From: a virus
Length of the DNA: 64,000 nt
IMG/VR virus record: IMGVR_UViG_3300031857_000028
Span: 81,754 to 145,753 of that record
Direction: 5' to 3' (one strand)
A program made the position numbers and the translations under genes. The notes under the pieces were generated by a model. The model did not search any database and was not told where the DNA came from. It saw only the letters and a program-made list of their open reading frames with translations. Below are positions 1 through 8,094 of this stretch, one piece after another (the stretch's first letter is position 1; every line of letters starts with the position of its first letter).

Positions 1-883
1 TCTGATTAATGTTTCCATACTGAATATTATCATACGGGATATTTGAAAAGTCGGATACTACACTATTTTCTGAGCCCGACTGTAATACTCCTGCTCCAGA
101 CATTTTATCGTCCACCACCATATAATCAAACCAGACGATTGTATCTTTCGTAAAGATTGGCGAAAATCTAACGATATTGTTTGCTATACTAAAACTATAC
201 TGACTCTTACGAATCATATCGTTGATTTCAATTGCTTGAATACGAAGAAGGTCTTCGTATGCTGGCATCATTACGAAGGTTACCGGTGGTGAGTACCCAT
301 CAAATCCAAATTCACTCATAAGATTGGTTAACCCAAGACCCGTTGTTGCAAATGGGTCATAGTACCGAGCAATCGCAGGTGGCATATTATGATATATTTT
401 TCTGATTTCAATTGTCTTTCCACTTTCACTTACATCTGCCCACAATGTTTTTAAATCATATGCCTGTTGATAGGCAGTTGCTTTAATATATCCTTTTTTC
501 ATAGAAACGTTTCCACCACTCTCAGCTTCTGTACCATAGTGTGCCGACAATTTTACAAGTTGTGGAAGTGGACTACTTACAATATTACGTTGTGTTATAT
601 TTTGAGAGGTACTCATTCCTTGTACTGCCAGCATATATTCACGTGCATTAAACTGATTCACTTGATTACTATATGTGGTAATGGCTTCTTCAAAACAAGC
701 GTAAATTTGTTTATGTGTAAGTTCTACGTCAACCACAGGATATCCCAATCTACGTGCCACAAATGTGGCCAATTGTGGTCCTTCCGTTTGGAATTCTACA
801 TCGTTATCATAAAATCCAAATGGTGTGAGATTATACGGATTTACTGGGTTTTCTTCAAAAACAATCGGTTCACGGTTTTGCAT
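1..883 (-). CDS. gp13: gp13-like neck protein, partial (C-terminus beyond window)
   Basis: The reading frame is open from an ATG at 883 to the window edge, giving 294 visible residues with no stop, so the gene is cut by the window. An N-terminal segment around residues 44-70 reads RRLGYPVVDVELTHKQIYAC, which closely parallels the start of T4 gp13 (RRLG, then a VELT-QIY pattern and an acidic helix). T4 gp13 is a neck protein that closes the packaged head and joins it to the tail. It lies directly downstream of the capsid gene, which suits a head-completion role. A TATTTATA element 23 nt upstream and a terminator between it and gp23 suggest its own late transcript. The rest of the protein is divergent, so the assignment rests on the N-terminal motif and context. 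Confidence 0.68.
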   Translation of the reverse strand, partial: MQNREPIVFEENPVNPYNLTPFGFYDNDVEFQTEGPQLATFVARRLGYPVVDVELTHKQIYACFEEAITTYSNQVNQFNAREYMLAVQGMSTSQNITQRNIVSSPLPQLVKLSAHYGTEAESGGNVSMKKGYIKATAYQQAYDLKTLWADVSESGKTIEIRKIYHNMPPAIARYYDPFATTGLGLTNLMSEFGFDGYSPPVTFVMMPAYEDLLRIQAIEINDMIRKSQYSFSIANNIVRFSPIFTKDTIVWFDYMVVDDKMSGAGVLQSGSENSVVSDFSNIPYDNIQYGNINQ

Positions 884-906
884 AAAAGCCCTCTATTAGA
901 GACATA

Positions 907-914
907 TATAAATA
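907..914 (-). promoter_or_regulatory. Putative late promoter element TATTTATA
   Basis: The sense strand reads TATTTATA 23 nt ahead of the neck-gene ATG and just after the gp23 terminator. The same octamer recurs at similar distances before other genes in the window. It is inferred to be a gp55-type late promoter; no transcript data are available. Confidence 0.45.
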
Positions 915-930
915 TCAAATTATTTACTAT

Positions 931-961
931 AAAAATAAAAAGGGTGACCCGAAGGTCACCC
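931..961 (-). terminator. Intrinsic terminator after gp23
   Basis: An 8-bp perfect stem (GGGTGACC / GGTCACCC) closed by a TTCG tetraloop in the sense direction is followed by a T-rich tract (TTTTTATTTTTAT). It starts about 30 nt past the gp23 stop codon. The loop and T-tract are a textbook rho-independent terminator, suited to ending the abundant capsid transcript. Confidence 0.9.
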
Positions 962-992
962 AATTTATTTTTTACGTTACGAAAAAATCGTA

Positions 993-2603
993 TTAGACGA
1001 GTGCAAGCTTGTCGATGTAGATCTTTGCGAAGAATTCCGGACGGACAATCTTCTTGGCATAACGTGTCATCACGCCACGGCGTGGTGTGAAGTTTGCTGG
1101 GTCGTACACAAGTGGTGTCATGATTAATGGAATGTATGGGGCATAGACTGCACCAGTTTCCAAGAACTGATTGCCACGGAAGCCCATGAGCATTACGTTT
1201 TCCGTCATGTATGGGTTCTTGTATACGGTGAAGCGGTTCTGGAATGAACCAATCTTCGTGATACCGGCTGCAAATTCCATCTTGTCACCATCTGTTCCGG
1301 CTGCAAAGCCAGGGATGGTTTCAAGAATTGTTGCAACTGTTGGTGAAACAACTGCAAAGTTTGCACCACCACGCATTGTAAGTTGGTGAATACGGTTTGA
1401 CACCTTTTGCATCTTCTGACCAAGTGTTTGGTACCAGGTCATGTTTGTCCATGCTGTTCCCGTGAAGGATGAAGCTTGGAAGTTTGAACCGTTCCATACT
1501 GAACCAATTTCTGCTGACCAGAAATCAACCGTTGGTGCTGCGTTGATTAACATGTCAAGGATTTCAAGGTCAATTTCCATTGCAACATAGTCTGACAACA
1601 TACTTGTCAATTCTGCTTCTGCATCAACTGAGTGGTATGCGTTCAAGTCTTGTGCAAGTTCTGGTGACCATACTGCCTTCAACTTACGTGTCTTGGCAAC
1701 GATGGTTTCACTCTTGAGTTCCAAATCAATTTCTGGAATGTTGAGGTCTGTACCGTCATCCAATCCCGTACCTGCTGCCGAACCACGAATTGGGTCACGA
1801 TCTTCGAAGTCACCACGAGCTGTGTCAACCGGTTGCTTACTGAATTGTACACTCGTAAGTGTCTTGCCTGACGCCACTGCCGTGTTAACGACGAATGTGA
1901 TGTTTGTTCCATCATACTTGGTGAATTCAGGTAATACTAATGATGCAAAATCAACTCCTGAACCACTTGGTACGAATGAACGAATTGCCAAGTAGTCTGG
2001 GTTTGCAAATGCAGTCTTTGCAACAACGAACTTGGAAAGACTTCCAGTTGCTACGAATGCATCATTATAGTTAACATCGGCAAATGATGCAGATGCTGCT
2101 GATACTGATACCGTATTTGACGTTGCATTGTTGATGGTATAACCAAAACGACCTGCACCATACAAACCACCCGTGTTCGTGTTACCGAATCCGCCCCATG
2201 TTGAAGCAGCTGCAGTACCATAAAGTGATTCGTTTGCTACCTGTCCGTTACGTGTACTTCCGTACTTGAAGTCCATGTAGAAAACCAACCCTGCTGGGAG
2301 GTTCATTGGTTGTACTGAAACGAAGTTCTTTGCTGCAATTGAACCGAAGACCTTACGAACTAATGGAAGTGCTACACCGGCCCATTGTTCGCCGGTTGCA
2401 CCGGCTTGGTTGGTCTTACTGTTTTCTTGGAGAAGTTGTGTTGCTTGGTTTTCAAGCATCACAGCCATACCCTGCTTTTCATATCCCTTCAAGCCTTCCA
2501 AAAGGCCTGAACGTTCCCACTTACCTGCCAATTTACGGGTTTGGTCAATCACATGCTTGTGAGCTGTTCCCGCTTCGTTAATAAAATCTTGTACATCTGA
2601 CAT
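993..2603 (-). CDS. gp23: Major capsid protein, gp23-like
   Basis: This 536-residue protein is the hexameric shell subunit of the T4-type head. Diagnostic stretches are WERSGLLEGL at about 29-38, ALPLVRKVFG near residue 80 and VSVQPMNLPAGLVFYMDFKY at about 95-114, all hallmarks of gp23. A candidate prohead-protease site, LLQE followed by N, falls near residue 60, close to where T4 gp23 is cut (after residue 65), so the mature protein should start near NSKTNQAG. A good AGGAG ribosome site precedes the ATG. The gene is visibly more GC-rich and uses more uniform codons than its neighbours, as expected for the most abundant virion protein. Scaffold lies upstream and a strong terminator downstream. 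Confidence 0.96.
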   Translation of the reverse strand: MSDVQDFINEAGTAHKHVIDQTRKLAGKWERSGLLEGLKGYEKQGMAVMLENQATQLLQENSKTNQAGATGEQWAGVALPLVRKVFGSIAAKNFVSVQPMNLPAGLVFYMDFKYGSTRNGQVANESLYGTAAASTWGGFGNTNTGGLYGAGRFGYTINNATSNTVSVSAASASFADVNYNDAFVATGSLSKFVVAKTAFANPDYLAIRSFVPSGSGVDFASLVLPEFTKYDGTNITFVVNTAVASGKTLTSVQFSKQPVDTARGDFEDRDPIRGSAAGTGLDDGTDLNIPEIDLELKSETIVAKTRKLKAVWSPELAQDLNAYHSVDAEAELTSMLSDYVAMEIDLEILDMLINAAPTVDFWSAEIGSVWNGSNFQASSFTGTAWTNMTWYQTLGQKMQKVSNRIHQLTMRGGANFAVVSPTVATILETIPGFAAGTDGDKMEFAAGITKIGSFQNRFTVYKNPYMTENVMLMGFRGNQFLETGAVYAPYIPLIMTPLVYDPANFTPRRGVMTRYAKKIVRPEFFAKIYIDKLALV

Positions 2604-2622
2604 AATTTATATCTCCTGTATA

Positions 2623-3783
2623 TTAGATAATTCCTGCGAGTTCTTGTAGACGACGAGCTACCGTGTTTTCAACGATAACTTCTTTCTTTGGTGCTGTACT
2701 TGGGGTTACTTTTGAAGCAAACCCTTCAGTAACAACTTTCTTACGTGATGATGCAAATGTCTTAGCTGCAGTTGAAAGATTTTCAACAAGTGCCGCATAA
2801 ACAAGTTTCACTTCACGAACATTTGTTGCACGGTCAAATGATTCAACAATACGAATCTTTTGTTCGTTAGTTAGACCTTCCTTACGGAAAATCTTGTTTG
2901 TGAAGAGTAACTTTGAGTTTAATAAGTTAACTTCTTGTAGGCGTTCACGTAGGGTATTAATGACCGAACGATGTTGTGCCAATTCTTTCTTGAGTTCCGC
3001 AAGTTTAGCAGCCATTTCGGTTGATTTGTTCATGTCTTTAGCATGTCCCATGCCAGCGGCATGTTGTTCTTCATCATCGGCTTCAAGTTCTGCAAGAATT
3101 TCTTCAAGATCAATCTCTTGTTCATCATCCGCCATTTCTTCGCCAGATTCCTCTGTTGTAGGAGCCTTTCCGAATTTTGAAACGTCGGATTCTTTCTTTC
3201 CATAACCTTCAGTTTTTGCTGGTACCTTAGGTGCGGCCGGTGCTTCTTCTTCACCTTCTTCCTCACCCTCTTCCTCACCTTCTTCTTCACCTGCATGTTC
3301 GGCTTCTGCAAGACGAGCAATATCTTCTTCTAATTCTTTGATAACTTCGTCAAGGTCGAAATCACTTTCTGACCAGTCATCATACCAGTCAGTATGGCTA
3401 TCATCGACGTTTTCACCTCCATCACCGATAGCTGAAGTGTCAAATGAATCATCTGACGGTTCCTTGTTGTCACCCGTTCCAACCGTTGATGAATCTGCTG
3501 GGAAGTCACTACCACCCTTTGCTTCTGCATCCTGGAATGGGAGTTCCTTTGCGGCTTCATCAGTTGGTTCTTCTGCACCAAATGATTCCTTCTTGATATC
3601 ATCCGTTTCTTCTTTTTCTTCGCCTTCCATTGCTTCCACACGAAGACGGCGCGCAATCATTTCACGAATTTGTGGGGTAATTGCTTCTTCTAATACGAGC
3701 TTTGCATTTGCGACAGCCGTTTCACGAACTGCTTCTGCGTCTGCAATGGCTTGTTTTAAAAGATTGTTGGTAATCTTTGCCAT
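2623..3783 (-). CDS. gp22: Prohead core scaffold protein, gp22-like
   Basis: This 386-residue, very acidic protein has helical, coiled-coil-prone ends and a central Glu-rich run (about residues 150-185) with repeated GEEE units. Position just upstream of gp23 and just downstream of the protease cluster, plus composition, match T4 gp22, the main internal scaffold on which the capsid assembles and which gp21 then digests. The C-terminal half holds a long predicted helix (EMAAKLAELKKELAQHRS region), also typical of scaffold. The acidic centre is longer than in T4 gp22 (269 residues). Identification relies on synteny and composition rather than strict motifs. The leader of about 120 nt contains a 7-bp hairpin at 3809-3828 and a weak late-promoter-like TATTTATT at 3879-3886. 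Confidence 0.78.
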   Translation of the reverse strand: MAKITNNLLKQAIADAEAVRETAVANAKLVLEEAITPQIREMIARRLRVEAMEGEEKEETDDIKKESFGAEEPTDEAAKELPFQDAEAKGGSDFPADSSTVGTGDNKEPSDDSFDTSAIGDGGENVDDSHTDWYDDWSESDFDLDEVIKELEEDIARLAEAEHAGEEEGEEEGEEEGEEEAPAAPKVPAKTEGYGKKESDVSKFGKAPTTEESGEEMADDEQEIDLEEILAELEADDEEQHAAGMGHAKDMNKSTEMAAKLAELKKELAQHRSVINTLRERLQEVNLLNSKLLFTNKIFRKEGLTNEQKIRIVESFDRATNVREVKLVYAALVENLSTAAKTFASSRKKVVTEGFASKVTPSTAPKKEVIVENTVARRLQELAGII

Positions 3784-3907
3784 ATTGTAATACTCCTGTA
3801 AGGAATGAAACAGATATTCTCATCTGTTATTTTGGATATAAAAATTCCCACCAATATTGAACATTAGTGTTTCACTATAATAAATATATTACTAATTCTC
3901 AAAAATA

Positions 3908-4123
3908 TCAATTATCGTAATGTTTTTGTCGTGCGGCTCTACGTTCTTCACGTTTTCTACGACGAAGTGCCTCTTGACTCTTAAATTTTTTCTTTTTTGA
4001 TGGTTTTAAGAAATGTTCTCTGTTTTTTAACTCCTGCATAATTTCAGATTTCTTAACCATCTTGGTGAATTGTTTTAATGCTTTATTCAATTCATCCTTG
4101 CCATCGTTAACTTTAATAAACAT
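3908..4123 (-). CDS. rpsU: Phage-encoded ribosomal protein bS21
   Basis: This 71-residue, strongly basic protein has the bS21 layout: a short beta start (FIKVNDG), a helix ALKQFTKMVKKSEIMQELKN, the R-x-x-F-x-KPS motif (REHFLKPSKKK) and an Arg/Lys-rich C-terminal helix. bS21 sits on the 30S platform near the anti-Shine-Dalgarno and influences initiation; it exchanges readily, so a phage copy can replace the host protein and bias ribosomes to phage messages (known idea for viral bS21). It follows the HAD gene without a gap (TAAATG). Length matches bacterial bS21. Sequence is divergent from any one phylum, so it gives no safe host clue. Confidence 0.86.
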   Translation of the reverse strand: MFIKVNDGKDELNKALKQFTKMVKKSEIMQELKNREHFLKPSKKKKFKSQEALRRRKREERRAARQKHYDN

Positions 4124-4822
4124 TTAATTGCCTTCCTTTGGTTTTGGTAATAAACGACCGTTTTGAACAGTGTGTGTGACAGTTCCATTCTTTCCATATC
4201 GACCAAATTTATAATCCTCTAGCCCCATCTGTTTTGCTTGAATTGCAATCTGTGAGTCTGTGTTGTTGTCTGCGGGATTATTATCTGGTGACGTTGGAGT
4301 TGTATCTTTTTCTTCAGGATGTTCTTTTGCCTGATGAACAAGTAATTTTACTTCTGGGTATTTTTTACGAAGTCCTTCTACTGCTGCTACATTTTTAGGT
4401 GAGTCATCAACAAATGCAACGCGAGTAAATCCAGATTGTATATGTTTTTCTATATAATTTGCTTTTCTCTGCGGGTCAGAACTTCCTATAGCGGCAATAC
4501 TCACACCGGAAGTAATTCCCATCATTTGTAAGAATTGTGCAACGGGCTTAGTATGGCCACGGGCAGTTAATATAGCAATTTTGTCAACTCGTTTATCTGC
4601 TATTGCTCTTTTTAAGAGCTGTACAAATCTACGAATTGGTCTTGGATTTTTTAATTTCTCAAATTCAGAAAAATCAAACTTATCGCCTGGTTCTGGTGTG
4701 TAGACAGCATAATCAGGCGGGTCCATTTCCACAACCTCACCTGACGCTTTTGTGATGATAATCTTTGCATCCGTCTGTGCTAATGTGTCATCAAAGTCAC
4801 TAACAAATAAAGTTTTAGACAT
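4124..4822 (-). CDS. HAD-superfamily phosphatase with C-terminal FGR module
   Basis: This 232-residue protein has the full HAD pattern: motif I DFDDT at residues 9-13, motif II Thr in LTARGHTKP, and motif IV VDDSPKN. It resembles phage HAD proteins related to polynucleotide 3-prime phosphatases or small-molecule phosphatases; the substrate cannot be told. After an Asn/Asp/Pro-rich linker (about 172-190) the C-terminus carries QAKQMGLEDYKFGRYG, closely matching a segment near the N-terminus of the protein at 6073-6642. Such sharing is unusual and suggests a common docking or packaging module. It is translationally joined to bS21 downstream, and no clear ribosome site precedes its ATG, suggesting coupling to the upstream gene. 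Confidence 0.8.
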   Translation of the reverse strand: MSKTLFVSDFDDTLAQTDAKIIITKASGEVVEMDPPDYAVYTPEPGDKFDFSEFEKLKNPRPIRRFVQLLKRAIADKRVDKIAILTARGHTKPVAQFLQMMGITSGVSIAAIGSSDPQRKANYIEKHIQSGFTRVAFVDDSPKNVAAVEGLRKKYPEVKLLVHQAKEHPEEKDTTPTSPDNNPADNNTDSQIAIQAKQMGLEDYKFGRYGKNGTVTHTVQNGRLLPKPKEGN

Positions 4823-4825
4823 ATG

Positions 4826-5218
4826 TTAATGCGTTAGTATTTTATAAGAAAATGCCACCATTTCATTCAAAGTATGTTGAAAAAAAACACGTTGGTTATC
4901 TTCATTTAACTTATTCACTACCGTCATAATCATGTGTGCAGTAAATATGTCAATTAATTGACCTTTTACATAATTTGGTGTGTTGGTGTTTATAATTTCA
5001 TTCAATGTCATTTTTACATACATTGGATTATTAAAAATCTCATGTAGTTTTTTTACATTGACCGTTGCACCAGTGGCATATTTTTTTGCGTCTTGTGGGG
5101 AAATGGTATTTGCAATCTTTTTAATTTTGGAGTTTACTTTATCAGGAGAAATTTTTCCCATTTGATATGCATAAACTATTTTAAATAATTGCTGTTGTTT
5201 TTTACTAACCGATGGCAT
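4826..5218 (-). CDS. DUF3008-like protein with C-terminal extension
   Basis: The first 50 residues of this 130-residue protein (MPSVSKKQQQLFKIVYAYQ, then KVNSKIKKIANTIS and DAKKYA) follow the pattern of the small DUF3008 family, common in phages and bacteria and of unknown function. The remaining 80 residues are helical, without recognised motifs (NEIINTNTPNYVKGQLIDIF). It is basic at the N-terminus and lies in the head cluster between a cystine-knot peptide and the HAD gene, so a head or internal protein is plausible. Family match is from memory of the motif; function unknown. Confidence 0.62.
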   Translation of the reverse strand: MPSVSKKQQQLFKIVYAYQMGKISPDKVNSKIKKIANTISPQDAKKYATGATVNVKKLHEIFNNPMYVKMTLNEIINTNTPNYVKGQLIDIFTAHMIMTVVNKLNEDNQRVFFQHTLNEMVAFSYKILTH

Positions 5219-5223
5219 GATTC

Positions 5224-5475
5224 TTATACTTTAGATACTTTACCGGGAACCGGTATAGGTGCGCATGTACCAAATCCTTGTTCATTAATATCCACGCATA
5301 ATAATCCAGGGCAACATCCCGACGTTTCTGTACAGGTGTCACCTAATTTGGCACACGTTGGTGTCGGAATTGGATCTGGATTTGGTGTGATGTCTTCTGT
5401 TTTAGATTTTTTTGTATTGTTGACTATAATCCAACCAATAGTTGCCATTGCAACTACCGCAAGTAATAATAGCAT
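5224..5475 (-). CDS. Membrane-anchored cystine-knot (knottin-like) peptide
   Basis: This 83-residue protein has an N-terminal hydrophobic segment (residues 1-18, LLLLAVVAMATIGWIIV), a Lys/Thr/Pro linker, then six cysteines at 41, 48, 54, 55, 60 and 71. Their spacing C-x6-C-x5-CC-x4-C-x10-C fits the inhibitor cystine knot consensus seen in knottins. The segment would be exported or anchored, allowing disulfides to form outside the cytoplasm. An ideal GGAG ribosome site lies 6 nt before ATG. It sits between the prohead protease and DUF3008-like genes, so it is a late product. The motif LGDTC-T-TSGC also recurs at the start of the Cys-rich tail protein at 43384-44361. Function unknown. Confidence 0.72.
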   Translation of the reverse strand: MLLLLAVVAMATIGWIIVNNTKKSKTEDITPNPDPIPTPTCAKLGDTCTETSGCCPGLLCVDINEQGFGTCAPIPVPGKVSKV

Positions 5476-5486
5476 AATAATCTCCT

Positions 5487-6071
5487 TTATTTTACTTCGC
5501 TTAAGAAATCATGAACCAACTTATCAATTGTGTCATACGGTGTTATAATATTACTGCTTACATTTTCATTGATGAATGCACCAAACGTTGATGGATTGGA
5601 AACAATGTCAAAACAAATCAAAGAAAAATCCTCTTGTACTTCTACCGTATTTTCTCCCATTTGACGAACCGACCCCATTCCACGGGATGATACCCCGAGA
5701 CGAATATTATTCTTGATTAGTTCACGAACAATATTTCCTGTTGGAGTGGTGAGAATTTCAATATCTCCACGAACATCATCACCGTCAGGCCACAACCCAA
5801 CGACATTACAACATACATTTTTAAGATTTACAACCGGTGATTCTGGATGATCTAATTCACCAAGTGCTCTTCGTTGACTAACGAAATTTTGCTTGTATAC
5901 TGCTGCTTCTCGCATGAGAATTTCTTTCGGATACACTCGACCGTTTTGATTTTTGGCGTTTGCACGTTGTAATACGACATTGCGAAGAATGAATGGTTTG
6001 TTACCGTCAATGGATTCCATTAACATATTTCTGTCGTAATGCAGTTCGGTATATTCACAGAGTAATGCCAT
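5487..6071 (-). CDS. gp21: Prohead core protease, gp21-like
   Basis: This 194-residue serine protease of the herpes-assemblin/T4 gp21 type matures the prohead by cutting scaffold, capsid and internal proteins, in T4 after (L/I)-x-E. Visible family motifs are NGRVYPKEIL, the catalytic His in GELDHPES and the catalytic Ser in LGVSSRGMGS, followed by DFSLICFDIVSNPS. I take the ATG at 6071, one base past the upstream stop codon, over an in-frame ATG at 6086 that would overlap the neighbour. The next gene in transcription order is the cystine-knot peptide. Its recognition rule is the key to the capsid-targeting-like leaders found on neighbouring proteins. Confidence 0.92.
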   Translation of the reverse strand: MALLCEYTELHYDRNMLMESIDGNKPFILRNVVLQRANAKNQNGRVYPKEILMREAAVYKQNFVSQRRALGELDHPESPVVNLKNVCCNVVGLWPDGDDVRGDIEILTTPTGNIVRELIKNNIRLGVSSRGMGSVRQMGENTVEVQEDFSLICFDIVSNPSTFGAFINENVSSNIITPYDTIDKLVHDFLSEVK

Positions 6072-6072
6072 A

Positions 6073-6642
6073 TTATTTACTACCATCTCTAAAGGTATAC
6101 AGTTTAGTTTTTGGGCTATAATCTAATCCACGATTAAAGTCAATTGAAACCGATCGAGTTGCCTCTGGATTCTCTGGGTCTAGACTGTAGGACGCTACTT
6201 TAAATGCTTTTTCTGGAACGCCCGTGAGCTGTTTCAGTTGGTCACCAGTGAGTCCACCACCTTGCTTCATAGCACTTTGTACCGCAGATGATTTTAATGC
6301 AGTAGTTAGTTTCTGTCGAACTGCCAAACCAACTTTATCTTTCATATCTGCTGGGTCGGATAACTTTGCTGGTCCACCTTGATCGATTCCACGATTAAGT
6401 GGCATGGTAGCTGGATTTCGATTTTTTGGTTGTGTTCGTTTGAACTGTGTGTCAACTGTTTGTAATCGGCCGTCCACGGTTTTTGCCACATATTCACCGT
6501 TTGCGTTTGCCCAACGACCAAAACCAATACTGTGAAGCCCTTGTTGTTTTGCTTGCTGTGCGGCGGCATTCATTTTTCCAGGCAAATAATCACCAATTTT
6601 TTCGTCAACCATCTCTTGAATTAACTCTTTAAAAATTATCAT
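6073..6642 (-). CDS. Putative packaged internal protein with capsid-targeting-like leader and FGR module
   Basis: The first ten residues of this 189-residue protein, MIIFKELIQE, match the layout of the T4 capsid-targeting peptide MKTYQEFIAE position by position (aromatic/aliphatic at 4, acidic at 6, hydrophobic at 7-8, Glu at 10). Residues about 29-60 hold QAKQQGLHSIGFGRW and a G-R-L ending, shared with the C-terminus of the HAD protein at 4124-4822. The rest is basic and has no recognised domain. It lies between portal and protease genes, where T4 keeps genes 67 and 68, so a core or internal head protein is likely. Function inferred only. Confidence 0.6.
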   Translation of the reverse strand: MIIFKELIQEMVDEKIGDYLPGKMNAAAQQAKQQGLHSIGFGRWANANGEYVAKTVDGRLQTVDTQFKRTQPKNRNPATMPLNRGIDQGGPAKLSDPADMKDKVGLAVRQKLTTALKSSAVQSAMKQGGGLTGDQLKQLTGVPEKAFKVASYSLDPENPEATRSVSIDFNRGLDYSPKTKLYTFRDGSK

Positions 6643-6644
6643 AG

Positions 6645-7151
6645 TTATCCTCGTAATTCACGCAGTCTACGTGCAATTTCAATCAATCGGCCTTCCAATT
6701 TTGTCATTTGATTTTGTGTACGTTTCCATAAACTTTCGTTACTAATACCATACTCATTCTTCAAACGACTGTTGTAATTTAAAACTTTCTCAACCATCTT
6801 TAACTGCTTATTAATTTCAGAAATGGCTTTTCCAATTTTTTGATGAGGAAGTGCTGTCTGGTCATTTCTATATTGATAATAATTTTCAGTCAGTTGATTT
6901 AATTCTGTTCTTAGGACATGCGCATGTTCTTTAAGATTATCAACTTTTTTAGAATCTTCATTTCCACGGTGTGTTAACGTATAGCCAATCTGCTTTGCCA
7001 TAGCTTTTACACGACTAGCATTCATTTGACCAGAACCAGAAAATGCTTTAGGTGATAAATACCCAGCAACATTAGCTGTAGTTGAGATTTCATCTAGTCT
7101 GTCTTCGATATGCTTACGGATAAGTTCTCTCAATCGTTCTTCATTCATCAT
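6645..7151 (-). CDS. Conserved head-cluster protein, helical
   Basis: This 168-residue helical protein starts with a charged amphipathic helix (NEERLRELIRKHIEDRLDEI), followed by STTANVAGYLSPKAFSG, a motif that recurs in environmental T4-like phages near the portal and protease genes. The rest is coiled-coil prone and basic. Gene order suggests a prohead core or internal protein comparable in role to T4 gp67/gp68, but no catalytic motif is present and homology to those is not shown. It is spaced 2-3 nt from both neighbours, so it is translated as part of the head operon. Confidence 0.6.
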   Translation of the reverse strand: MMNEERLRELIRKHIEDRLDEISTTANVAGYLSPKAFSGSGQMNASRVKAMAKQIGYTLTHRGNEDSKKVDNLKEHAHVLRTELNQLTENYYQYRNDQTALPHQKIGKAISEINKQLKMVEKVLNYNSRLKNEYGISNESLWKRTQNQMTKLEGRLIEIARRLRELRG

Positions 7152-7154
7152 AAA

Positions 7155-8033
7155 TTAACTCAACGAATCCAATTCGTGTGAAATTTCATATGCAATTAAT
7201 AATGCAGTAATATAATTATCTTTTATTGTTGACTTATGTTGTATGTGTTGCAACTGTGATATTACTTCATTAATTTTAATCTTAGTAACGTCATTTTTAA
7301 TTTTATGAGAATTCCTCTGTATCTGCCGTGTCAATGCTTTAGCTTCTTCTGCAACATAATTTTTAAACTTCTCAAGGTCCGTCCCGTTATTAATGTATTC
7401 ACGTAATAAAGTTTTTTGTTTGTCACTGAAGTTACTATACTTTTCATTGAATCGTTCTAATAAAAATTTATATGACAAGTATCTAATTTCTTCCGGCTGC
7501 TTCTTCAAAACTTCGGAGTATGTACTTTCTTTAATTATTTTTTCTTCTTTAAGTTCACCCTTTAGGTGCTCTACAACAACAAACCGTGCAGAAACCATTT
7601 CATCAATCTGCATAAACATTGAGGAATCTGTTTCTGAACGGTTGGTTGTTTCGAACAATTTATAGACCGATGCATACACTTTGTACGACGGGACTCTACC
7701 TGCCATAAATTGTTTCAAGTCACACTGTTGTTTTATTTCTTTAATAAGTAAGAATTTTTGTGCATTTAATAATTTTTCATTGAGCGTTTTACGTCTCTGC
7801 AAAATTATATTGAGCATATCCAAAGCTTTATTTTCAGACAACTTGGTCGTATTGAAAAACGTACGATATAGTTGTAATTCTTTTCCTAGTTCGGATTTAG
7901 AATGAAAATGTTCTCTCATAAGCTTTACCGCAAAACTATCGGACTTTCCATCCAATACGTCTGCAGCTACTTTTCTTACAAGTAGTTCGAACAAAATGCC
8001 GGTGTTACGTAATTTATTGTGTTTGATGTTCAT
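7155..8033 (-). CDS. Conserved T4-like head-cluster protein
   Basis: This 292-residue, mainly helical, basic protein begins NIKHNKLRNTGILFELLVRK, a start that I associate with a conserved hypothetical gene next to the portal in large marine T4-like phages. No enzyme motif is visible; there are several long Lys/Glu-rich helices. It follows gp20 after a 61-nt leader that includes an imperfect late-promoter-like sequence (sense ATATTTACTTATATATG, about 8073-8091). It is probably a head morphogenesis or core component; exact role unknown. Confidence 0.6.
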   Translation of the reverse strand: MNIKHNKLRNTGILFELLVRKVAADVLDGKSDSFAVKLMREHFHSKSELGKELQLYRTFFNTTKLSENKALDMLNIILQRRKTLNEKLLNAQKFLLIKEIKQQCDLKQFMAGRVPSYKVYASVYKLFETTNRSETDSSMFMQIDEMVSARFVVVEHLKGELKEEKIIKESTYSEVLKKQPEEIRYLSYKFLLERFNEKYSNFSDKQKTLLREYINNGTDLEKFKNYVAEEAKALTRQIQRNSHKIKNDVTKIKINEVISQLQHIQHKSTIKDNYITALLIAYEISHELDSLS

Positions 8034-8094
8034 ATGTTATCCGTATTAGACGAGTAAACAACCACCATATATAAGTAAATATCTAGAAACATTA

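Noticed and set aside
3338-3790. Plus-strand Ser-rich open frame opposite gp22
   Set aside because: It is a shadow of the Glu/Asp-rich scaffold frame, with no ribosome site or coupling.
985-8055. A 14-base identical string (CGTATTAGACGAGT) at the gp23 end and in the leader at about 8045
   Set aside because: Matches of this length are expected several times by chance in 64 kb of AT-biased sequence, and neither site shares further context.
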